A stretch of DNA of 35,029 bases from a virus: positions 1 through 35,029 of IMG/VR virus record IMGVR_UViG_3300009537_000084; one strand, 5' to 3'. Both the position numbers and the translations under genes were made by a program. Under the pieces are notes generated by a model. The model ran no database searches. It saw only the letters and a list, made by a program, of their open reading frames with translations, and was not told where the DNA came from. This document shows, piece after piece, positions 28,079 through 35,029 of this stretch. Position 1 is the first letter of the stretch, and each line of letters starts with the position of its first letter.

Positions 28079-28794
28079 TGGGAACCACACTCGCATCGGC
28101 TGGGCCGCTCGTTGGTGGCGCGGCTCAAGGCTTTGTTCAAGGACGACAGGCGGGGACCGAAGAGGCCACCCGGCGTCAGCAACTTGCGCTCAATGCAGCC
28201 CAAGAAGGGCGCACGAAAGAGCAGCACCGCCTGAACATCCAGCAGCTACAGCTTGCTATCCAAGGGATGCAACAGCAGCAGGAGCAGGCCGCGCAGCTAT
28301 TCCCCGGGCAACTTGAGGGTCAGCAATTCGGGTTGCGCGGCCACCCCGGAGCAGAGGCCACAGTTCCATATAGAACAGCTCTTGGATTTCCTGAATTCCA
28401 AGGCACAGCAGGCGAGGTTGAAAATCTCGCGACCAACAGATTTCGAGCGCGATCCCAAGATATCTCGGCCGCCCGAGGCTCTGCCGAAGACGATATGTTT
28501 GAGCGGGAGCTAATCCGAGGCCAAATGCGCTTTATTCAAGAGGATTTGAAACAAGCGCGTATGGAACAGTCTTCTGCAAAGCTAGCGATCAACAAACTGC
28601 GTATCGAAGACCCCGAGCACCCGGACCTTCCAGAAATGGAAGCCGAGCTAAGTCTTATCAACGCGGATGTCCGTGAGCTAGAGCGCCAATATCGCGAGTT
28701 CATATCTTCTCTTGGCGCAGGTGAAAAGGGTTCAGGTCGCGTAACTCCGGTTCCTGGCAAACGGCCTCTTGCGCCGCCCCCTGTGAGTAAGTAA
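28078..28794 (+). CDS. Coiled-coil virion protein (ejection protein candidate)
   Basis: ATG at 28078 overlaps the previous stop (TAATG) and gives a 238-residue protein; a longer frame from 27955 is not used. The N-terminus (GTTLASAGPLVGGAAQGFVQ) is Gly/Ala-rich and could insert into a membrane. The rest is helical coiled coil with Gln and Glu (QEGRTKEQHRLNIQQLQLAI, ADVRELERQYREFISSL). Together with the two preceding genes it forms a set like the internal ejection proteins of podoviruses. It ends one base before the 1615-residue protein. Confidence 0.62.
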   Translation: MGTTLASAGPLVGGAAQGFVQGRQAGTEEATRRQQLALNAAQEGRTKEQHRLNIQQLQLAIQGMQQQQEQAAQLFPGQLEGQQFGLRGHPGAEATVPYRTALGFPEFQGTAGEVENLATNRFRARSQDISAARGSAEDDMFERELIRGQMRFIQEDLKQARMEQSSAKLAINKLRIEDPEHPDLPEMEAELSLINADVRELERQYREFISSLGAGEKGSGRVTPVPGKRPLAPPPVSK

Positions 28795-31700
28795 ATGGCT
28801 AAACAAGAACAAGACCAGCTTCTAATAGCCTATCCAAACCTTGGACCGTATATCCGCGCGGCCCGGAAGAGGGGCTACACAGACGAAGAGATTGATGGAG
28901 CTATTGCTCAGGGAATCTCCGCGCGCCGCGAAGCAGGCCGGTCGATTGAGGAGATTAACCAAGAGTTTGGCATCACTCAGCCTGAGTCTACTTGGGAGAG
29001 AGTTCGGCGTGTTTGGGGTGGGAAAGCCCCGACTGTAGTCTTCGATCCTGAGTCTCAACGTGAGCAGCTAACTGGTCTGGCTGAACAAGACGCCCCTCTT
29101 CTACAGCTAGAAACCGTCGAGCAGGCAACTGCGCGGCAAGAGCGCGAAAGACTATTTGAGACAGCTAAGAACCTCGGCCGCACACTCTACGGCGGAGAAT
29201 TCGCGGAGGAACAACTTTTTAAGCCTGCTGCAATGCACGCTGAGTGGGCGGCGCGCAGCCCCCGCGAACTAACTGGAGTTTTTGGAGAAACAGCACCGGC
29301 TATTGCCGAAGCTGGCCTTCGCGGCATTCTTCCTGGCACAGAAACACGCGGGTTCCCGGGCACGGAAGCTGAAAACGCTCTTTTCACCGAAGCATACCCG
29401 GGTATGAGCCAGTTGCTTCGGGATATTGGACCGTCTAAATTTGAGCTTGGCCTACCCATCCCGGCGGCGGCGGTTCCTGCTGTAGAGCGGGCTGCTGCTA
29501 TGACACTATCTCGCTTGGGCCGCGCGGCCCTACCTGCAGCAATTGCCGCAGAATTGGCTACATTCTCTCCGGCCGATATTACAGGGCAGTTGCCTATTCG
29601 GGGCGCTCGTGGGACTACGCCAATCATCCCGCCTTTTGAGCCGCCCACCCCGCCACTAGCGCCTGCGCCATTTTTGGACCCCACCACGCAATTCCAGCCG
29701 CCTCAACTAGCCCCTGCGGCGTTTCTCCAGCAAACCCCTCGCGTGCCCACGCCTACTACGCCGTCTGCGGCTGGGACGGCGAATCAGCTTCCTCCATTTG
29801 CTCAACAAATCCCACAGGCGCCCACTAGATTTCAAGCCCCGGAGTTGGCCCCCGCACCGTTTCTTCAACCTAGACTTGGACCCTCCGGGACGGTTGGGTT
29901 TGGAGCGCCGCCAAGCCAAGCCGCACGAGCTAATCAACCGCTTTCTCACTCCTTTGATAACGTCCCTGAGCCGCTACTGGATGACGGGAACCAGTTTGTA
30001 ATGGACTTCCCGGATATCTCTACGCGGGTGTCCGAGCCCACGGCGACTGAGCGCGCGCTCGCTGATCTGTTTGGGGAGCCACATCCGACGTTTTCCCGCA
30101 CTCCACAGGAAAACGAGTTGGCGGGGCTCCAAGCATTCAATGAGCGTTTGAACCGGCAAATCGCGGAGTCGCGAGCCGCGTTTGAACGGAGATCGAGCGT
30201 TCAGCCTTTTGATCTTTCGCAGACGGTGGACCCAAGGACAGGTGCTGTAGTGCCGAGGCAGCCCGAGCTTCCATTTGCTCAGCCCGCCTCGGCGTTGCCG
30301 CCCTCGTTTAGTGGTGGTGTCCCATTTGCTGAATCGCTGGGTCCGTTGGACCCCGGTGCCGCACAACACTTTGCGCGGTCTCAAGCCGCCGGGCGATTTG
30401 AAGGCATGTCACCCGAGCAAGCTAGTGTGGCGTTCTCTGCGCGCCGTGCACAGGCCCCGGGTGTTCCACGCCCTAGAGAAATGGGGAAGAAAGCGCCTGC
30501 GCGTCCTGCACAACCTCAAGAAGCCAAGGTCCTAGTTCGGCTGGCCGATGGCACGGAGGCCGAGGGCGTGGTTATGGGTAACGCGCCCTTCGGCGGCAAC
30601 GTTCTTGTTCGCCTAGATATTGGGCAGCAAGTTTCTGTAAAGCCGTCCCAGATTATTGGGACGCCAAAGTCTCTAGGTGGAGGCGGAACTGGTGCATTTG
30701 AGTCACCTAATGTTCTAGGTCCATTTGAAGATGTTCGGTTTCAGCAGCTAGAGGGACCCCTACTCCCTGACGAAATTCGTGGTGTCCGCGCGGAACCAGG
30801 CCCAAGGTTTCACGCTGCCGGGTTTGCGAAAGGTCAGGATGCTCTAGTTCCTCCTTCCCAGAGCTTGGCCGTGATCCCTGGGCGGGGGCCGGTGGATACC
30901 ACGCGACTGGGGCCTTTTCCAGTTGATGAAGGTCAGCTAATTACTGTTCCTGATCCAGACCTCGGACCGGGGCGGTCTCAAGTATTTGAGACCGATCCTC
31001 TGGGCGGGCTACGGGAGCCAATTTCTGGGCCGAGCCGGTTCGCTAGAACACCAGTAGATGAGGAAGGGGCTACATTTATCCGTGGGCTTGAGAGTTCGGG
31101 GCCAGGTAAATCGAAGGAGTTTTTTGGTAGCGCGGGAAAGTTTTCCGCCGAAGCCGCTAAACTCCGTCAGCGTCTCCCGCCCGAGATCCCGGGGCTTTCT
31201 CTCCCGGACGAACTCGCGCGCCCGCAGGGGCAGCGTGTGGAGGTGCCTGCTGCGTTTGGGCGAGACACGGGGGTTCTAGAGAGTAGGGCAGTTGAAAATC
31301 CACTAGTTGATTTCGGTGGGGAGGGCAAAGTAAGCGCCCCCGCGAGAAGCGCGCTCCGAATTTCTCCCGGTTATGTAGATCCATCCACGGGCCAAGAATT
31401 CCCGAGTAGGATGATGTTTGAACCGACTGGCGCTCCTCTAACAGAGCGAGCGGTCCAAGCACCTGAGGATCTAATTCCAATAGAGAAAGGTGGTCGGGGT
31501 CCGCGACCGCCGGTTCCGCGTGTTGCTGGGGAGCCGCCCGCCTTTCCCCCGCGTAATCGGTTTGGGGAGGAGCTAGATCCCCGAAAGATGGCGCAGCGGG
31601 AACGCTTTGCGCAAAGGACTTTGAGTCAGGCATCTGATGGATTTCCTCGGACACCTACGGTGGACCCGGCTAATCGGGCGGAGGCAAATAGGCTACTAAC

Positions 31701-33642
31701 TGAGATTGAAGATCTTGAACGTGAGTTTCCTCTATCTGGGTCGAACATTAAACTAGCGAATGAGATTGAAGGAGAGATCTCAACGCTAAGAAAGCGGCTT
31801 GATGAACTCAGTCTTTCAAGGCCCGCACTCGACGACCTAACTCGCCGGTTTGACGATCTCTCGTCTAAGTTTTCGGCCATGCCTGGCGCGGCAGGAATTG
31901 ATGAGGCGATCGAGGCAGCAGTCAAAGTTTCCAAGGAACTTCTCGGCAAACTAAAGTCTACGCCCGCACAGCAGGCAACCAAGCGTCTAATTGCTTCGTT
32001 CCAGCGGAAGAAGGGCCGCACGTTGAATAAGGCTCGCGAGGAGGTAAAGACATGGACCCGCGAGATTCATAAAGCTCTAAAAGAAGGTAAGCTCACACCG
32101 AAAGAAGCTGAGGAAGGCGCGAAAGCTGTCGAAGAGGTTGTAAAGAACACGGTAGCGGCGCAGAACCGAGTTCACCGGGCAGTTCTTATTCACGCGGCAC
32201 GGAAGCAATTCCCTGGTGCGACCCGCCGTGATATTCTAGCGGCGGCCGGTGAGATTGACGCGCTCTCTGATGGTCTACAACTTTCAGGCTGGCAGAGGGC
32301 CGCAGATTGGATTGGCTCTAAGACCCGGACTGGGGTTGGCTTGTTCAAAACCGTCAAAGTCCTGGGCTCGACTACAGCCTATGCGAACAATGTTGGGTCA
32401 AACCTAATCAGCGGTTACTTTGCGGGGCTATCTCCGCGCGACGTTCCGCTGCTCATGTCTGCTATCGCCGATCTTCGTGTAAACGGCCCGCTCACAAAGC
32501 AGGCTATTGATGCGGGCCTATTCGGCACGGAATTCTTCTCCAAGGATCTTGACACTTTGTTGCGTGAGCTAGAACTCGCGGGCAAGGGTAAGAAGAATGC
32601 GGCCGAGATGCTTGAGTCTTTCTGGAGAAAAAATACAGGTAAGGCGGCAGCAGTCTATGATGGTATTGACAAGGTGTTCAAGTTGGCGACCTACCAAAAA
32701 GCCGTCAATAATGGAATCTTGACAGGTCGTAATCCCTTTGGTGGAGTGACTAAGCTTTCGCCGCGCGAAGCCGTGGAACATGTCAATCTGTATTTCCCGA
32801 ACTACGAACGCCTTGGTCCAGCAGCCCAACGTTTCCGTAAGGCCACCACGACAGCCCTAGCAATCCACCCGTTCTTGGCGTTCCCGCTAGAGTATGCACG
32901 CATCTATAAGAATGCGGCAATCCATAAGCCATTTCATATGGCAGCGGCCGTCTCTGCTATAGGTGGCGCGGCACTTTATGGAGAACTTGGCACGGGAGTA
33001 GAGCGGCCCGAGTATCACTCTCTACCAAGCAAGCTATCTGTGCCGATTCCGTTTACTCGAGACTCGCGCGGAAAGCCTCGGTTTGTGGATTTGACTTACG
33101 TGGTGCCGCTGGCAGATACATTCTCTAGCTTCCGGCGGGATCCCGGCAAGTCTTGGGCCCAGCAGACTATCGGCTCGTTCAGAGATCCAAGCAGCGGCCT
33201 ACTCACTTCTGCTATTGCTAACATTGCTACACGAGGCATCATTTCACCTCAAGACGAGAAGTTTAGAAAGCCAGGTGAGCCGGGGCTCATCGGCTCCGCG
33301 GTGTCACTAGCTACGAACCCGTCGTTGGAAACCGGGCAACAGCTTCTTCGCGCCCAACCAGTTCCATTTGGCCAGAAGTTGGGGACGCTGGGCCGTGAAC
33401 GTGCTCACGGAGAAGACCCTAGTGCCTTCCGTGAGGCAGGGGAGTTTATTGGATTTCGTATGCTTCCAGACAGCAGCATTGAAAGGAAGCGGGCGCGTGG
33501 CGAGTTTACGGGGAAGGAGCGCCAGCTACAAATGGATATTAGCCAAGTCAAGAACGACAAGTCTCTCACACGCGATGAGCGTTTGCAACGCGTGAATAAA
33601 CTTCAAGAGGAACTACATAACCTTCGTCGAAGTCGCAGATAA
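28795..33642 (+). CDS. Giant internal virion protein (1615 aa), LPD38-like C-terminus
   Basis: This is the largest gene in the window. The N-terminal 80 residues (DQLLIAYPNLGPYIRAARKR) include a small helical motif (YTDEEIDGAIAQGI). Residues about 270-400 are very rich in Pro, Gln and Ala. A small beta domain near residue 577 (KVLVRLADGTEAEGVVMGNA, an SH3/KOW-like pattern) follows. The C-terminal third from about 1190 contains TTAYANNVGSNLISGYFAGL and VYDGIDKVFKLATYQKAVNN, which resemble the large polyvalent-protein-associated domain LPD38 of phages. Its role is probably as an ejected inner-core protein. I see no clear catalytic motif. Confidence 0.7.
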   Translation: MAKQEQDQLLIAYPNLGPYIRAARKRGYTDEEIDGAIAQGISARREAGRSIEEINQEFGITQPESTWERVRRVWGGKAPTVVFDPESQREQLTGLAEQDAPLLQLETVEQATARQERERLFETAKNLGRTLYGGEFAEEQLFKPAAMHAEWAARSPRELTGVFGETAPAIAEAGLRGILPGTETRGFPGTEAENALFTEAYPGMSQLLRDIGPSKFELGLPIPAAAVPAVERAAAMTLSRLGRAALPAAIAAELATFSPADITGQLPIRGARGTTPIIPPFEPPTPPLAPAPFLDPTTQFQPPQLAPAAFLQQTPRVPTPTTPSAAGTANQLPPFAQQIPQAPTRFQAPELAPAPFLQPRLGPSGTVGFGAPPSQAARANQPLSHSFDNVPEPLLDDGNQFVMDFPDISTRVSEPTATERALADLFGEPHPTFSRTPQENELAGLQAFNERLNRQIAESRAAFERRSSVQPFDLSQTVDPRTGAVVPRQPELPFAQPASALPPSFSGGVPFAESLGPLDPGAAQHFARSQAAGRFEGMSPEQASVAFSARRAQAPGVPRPREMGKKAPARPAQPQEAKVLVRLADGTEAEGVVMGNAPFGGNVLVRLDIGQQVSVKPSQIIGTPKSLGGGGTGAFESPNVLGPFEDVRFQQLEGPLLPDEIRGVRAEPGPRFHAAGFAKGQDALVPPSQSLAVIPGRGPVDTTRLGPFPVDEGQLITVPDPDLGPGRSQVFETDPLGGLREPISGPSRFARTPVDEEGATFIRGLESSGPGKSKEFFGSAGKFSAEAAKLRQRLPPEIPGLSLPDELARPQGQRVEVPAAFGRDTGVLESRAVENPLVDFGGEGKVSAPARSALRISPGYVDPSTGQEFPSRMMFEPTGAPLTERAVQAPEDLIPIEKGGRGPRPPVPRVAGEPPAFPPRNRFGEELDPRKMAQRERFAQRTLSQASDGFPRTPTVDPANRAEANRLLTEIEDLEREFPLSGSNIKLANEIEGEISTLRKRLDELSLSRPALDDLTRRFDDLSSKFSAMPGAAGIDEAIEAAVKVSKELLGKLKSTPAQQATKRLIASFQRKKGRTLNKAREEVKTWTREIHKALKEGKLTPKEAEEGAKAVEEVVKNTVAAQNRVHRAVLIHAARKQFPGATRRDILAAAGEIDALSDGLQLSGWQRAADWIGSKTRTGVGLFKTVKVLGSTTAYANNVGSNLISGYFAGLSPRDVPLLMSAIADLRVNGPLTKQAIDAGLFGTEFFSKDLDTLLRELELAGKGKKNAAEMLESFWRKNTGKAAAVYDGIDKVFKLATYQKAVNNGILTGRNPFGGVTKLSPREAVEHVNLYFPNYERLGPAAQRFRKATTTALAIHPFLAFPLEYARIYKNAAIHKPFHMAAAVSAIGGAALYGELGTGVERPEYHSLPSKLSVPIPFTRDSRGKPRFVDLTYVVPLADTFSSFRRDPGKSWAQQTIGSFRDPSSGLLTSAIANIATRGIISPQDEKFRKPGEPGLIGSAVSLATNPSLETGQQLLRAQPVPFGQKLGTLGRERAHGEDPSAFREAGEFIGFRMLPDSSIERKRARGEFTGKERQLQMDISQVKNDKSLTRDERLQRVNKLQEELHNLRRSRR

Positions 33643-33665
33643 ATTCTAGCGGCTGAGGCCAACCA

Positions 33666-33839
33666 ATGAAACTCTCTCTACTAGAAAAGTTCTTTCAGTG
33701 GGCGCGTAAGGATACCGTTTGCGCGTTCGCGTTTCTACTCGCCCTATTCGGGGCGGCTCCACATATCCTAGAGTCCCTAGGAACATTCATTCACAGTGCA
33801 GTCATCCCGCTGGTCCAAGCGGCCACAGGAGGAAACTAA
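33666..33839 (+). CDS. Small membrane protein, holin candidate
   Basis: The 57-residue protein MKLSLLEKFFQWARKDTVCA has a basic N-terminus, one clear hydrophobic segment (CAFAFLLALFGAAP) and a second weakly hydrophobic one (LGTFIHSAVIPLVQAA). GAGG lies seven bases before the ATG. Small size, one or two membrane helices and a location among late genes fit a holin or a fibre-linked membrane protein. No lysin is visible next to it, so the function is uncertain. Confidence 0.6.
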   Translation: MKLSLLEKFFQWARKDTVCAFAFLLALFGAAPHILESLGTFIHSAVIPLVQAATGGN

Positions 33840-34198
33840 TGAAGAAGTATGCTCTTATTGCGCTTGTGCTCGCGGTTCCGGCGGTCGCTCTAGCGCAAGC
33901 CACATTTCGTCCCAACGCCCGAGATAAGGGCACTAAGCGTGTAGCTACCAAGACGCCCGCAGAAGCCATCGCGGCTAATGACGGGCGGCTTGGTTGGTGT
34001 ATCCTTGCGGACACCGACAATGTTGATAACATCAATTTCACGCTTGGCAACACTGCCACTGCTACAGTCGGAATTGAATTGCAGCCTGGAAGCTCTTTCT
34101 GCGACCCTATTGGGATGAATGCCGTTTACACTGGCACGGTGTATGTGGCCGCGCAGACAACTGCCGCTACGGTAAACTACTACACACTTTCCTACTAA
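33839..34198 (+). CDS. Secreted (Sec signal) structural protein
   Basis: From ATG 33839, which overlaps the previous stop and follows AGGAGG, the 119-residue protein is MKKYALIALVLAVPAVALAQ followed by a Thr/Ala-rich mature part. The n-, h- and c-regions with ALAQ make a textbook cleavable signal peptide. The mature part has two cysteines (WCILADTD and SFCDPIG) and a beta-rich, trimer-like composition (NATATVGIELQPGSSF). A phage gene product made with a signal peptide is unusual. It could be periplasmic or surface-exposed in the infected host, or a tail decoration. Confidence 0.65.
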   Translation: MKKYALIALVLAVPAVALAQATFRPNARDKGTKRVATKTPAEAIAANDGRLGWCILADTDNVDNINFTLGNTATATVGIELQPGSSFCDPIGMNAVYTGTVYVAAQTTAATVNYYTLSY

Positions 34199-34207
34199 GG
34201 ACTGATG

Positions 34208-35029
34208 ATGAAAAAGACTCTTGCATATCTAGCGGCACTCTCGGTGACCCTGGCCGCACCGTTCGTTTTTGCGGGCGGGTTTACTGGGGGTGGCGCGGCG
34301 GACGGCAGCGGTTTCGCTGGTCCGTCCACGGACAACGCCATCGCGCGATACGACGGCACGACGGGGGCTATCCAGGACTCCGAGGTCACGTTGAGCGACA
34401 CGGAAGTTTTGCGGATGAATTCAGCGTCAACCTCATCGAATATCCAAGTTTGGCTCGGGCTGGAAGCGATCCAAAACGGCAACACCAAATACTCTTTCGG
34501 CAACACGAGCGGAACCCTGTTCATGAACGGGGGCCACGCAAACGGCGCCTCAGCCGTGGCCGCACGCATCGCCGCCCACAACGACCTCACCACCGCTGGT
34601 GCGAAGATTCTCTCGATCGGGGACAACGCGGGGTCGAGCTACTCGGAGAAGGCGTATTTCGACAAGGACGGTCGCCTCAGCGTTCCGGGCCTCGACTTCG
34701 TGTCGGGGGAAACGCTGGTCCCAGCGGATGGAACCTTGAACGTGACCGGGGCCCTCAACGTTTCATCCTCCTCCATCTTTAGCGGGCAGATGACTGTCCC
34801 TAGCCAGTTCAAGATGAGCGCCGCCAGCCTTGCCCTGCTTGACGCGACCGCAAACACGCTGGCGACGTTCACGGACGCAGGCACGTCCCTACAACTCGAC
34901 TTCGCGGCGGGGGAAACCCTGGTCCCGGCTGATGGGACGTTGAATGTTACCGGCGCGGTCGCCGCCAGTTCCAACGTTTCCATGGGCGCGGGGGGGGTTA
35001 TCTCCACCCCGTCTGGAGGGATGGTCTTG
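34208..35029 (+). CDS. Tail fibre protein with signal peptide, partial at window end
   Basis: AAGGA lies six bases before the ATG at 34208 (34205 is an alternative start). The visible part is 274 residues: a signal-like start (KKTLAYLAALSVTLAAPFVF), then TDNAIARYDGTTGAIQDSEV, a motif common in phage tail-fibre proteins. Two copies of a repeat follow that begins LDF and contains SGETLVPADGTLNVTGA (nucleotides 34691-34760 and 34895-34964). The gene continues past the window. It is a fibre or adhesin, possibly trimeric with a C-terminal chaperone. The signal peptide sets it apart from ordinary fibres. Confidence 0.7.
   Translation, partial: MKKTLAYLAALSVTLAAPFVFAGGFTGGGAADGSGFAGPSTDNAIARYDGTTGAIQDSEVTLSDTEVLRMNSASTSSNIQVWLGLEAIQNGNTKYSFGNTSGTLFMNGGHANGASAVAARIAAHNDLTTAGAKILSIGDNAGSSYSEKAYFDKDGRLSVPGLDFVSGETLVPADGTLNVTGALNVSSSSIFSGQMTVPSQFKMSAASLALLDATANTLATFTDAGTSLQLDFAAGETLVPADGTLNVTGAVAASSNVSMGAGGVISTPSGGMVL

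Noticed and set aside
1-35029. CRISPR arrays, insertion sequences, rRNA genes or an integrase.
   Set aside because: No regularly spaced repeat array, transposase, recombinase or rRNA-like sequence was seen.

Overview
The window is part of a tailed-phage (or prophage) genome with podovirus-like gene content. The host cannot be named from the sequence. GC content is moderately high, Shine-Dalgarno sites are strong, and the promoter region in front of the late genes holds a textbook sigma-54 (-24/-12) sequence. Together these point to a Gram-negative host that uses sigma-54, but that is inference.

The genome is split into two arms. The left arm (about 1-11.6 kb) is read leftward. It carries many small, tightly coupled genes (ATGA, GTGA and TAATG overlaps) around a DNA-metabolism core: a PD-(D/E)XK nuclease with possible Fe-S cysteines, a DEAH-box helicase, a RepA/AAA_25-like ATPase, a zinc metallopeptidase-like protein, and at least six small proteins with paired cysteines. 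One small zinc-ribbon gene (5672-5866) appears to run rightward against the rest. Between 8.3 and 11.6 kb the leftward genes are short and widely spaced. They are separated by RNA-like structures: post-stop hairpins, a candidate pseudoknot, two degenerate tRNA-like sequences and a terminator-like hairpin.

From 11.6 to 13.0 kb lies a largely non-coding control region between the two arms. It holds direct repeats, palindromes, a five-tract G-quadruplex motif, helically phased 10-bp repeats and the sigma-54-type promoter. It is the best candidate for both transcription control and a replication origin.

The right arm (13.0-35.0 kb) is read rightward and carries the virion genes in conventional order: small DNA-binding proteins (possible small terminase), large terminase, portal, scaffold, N4-gp56-type major capsid protein, head-tail proteins, tail proteins, a C1q-like fibre protein, a GNAT acetyltransferase, three glycine-rich or coiled-coil proteins that look like ejection proteins, a 1615-residue internal virion protein, a small membrane protein (holin candidate), and two proteins with N-terminal signal peptides, the second a tail-fibre protein cut by the window edge. 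A sigma-70-like promoter precedes the scaffold/capsid pair, and two strong hairpins follow the capsid genes. The window shows no integrase, DNA polymerase or recognisable muralytic enzyme.
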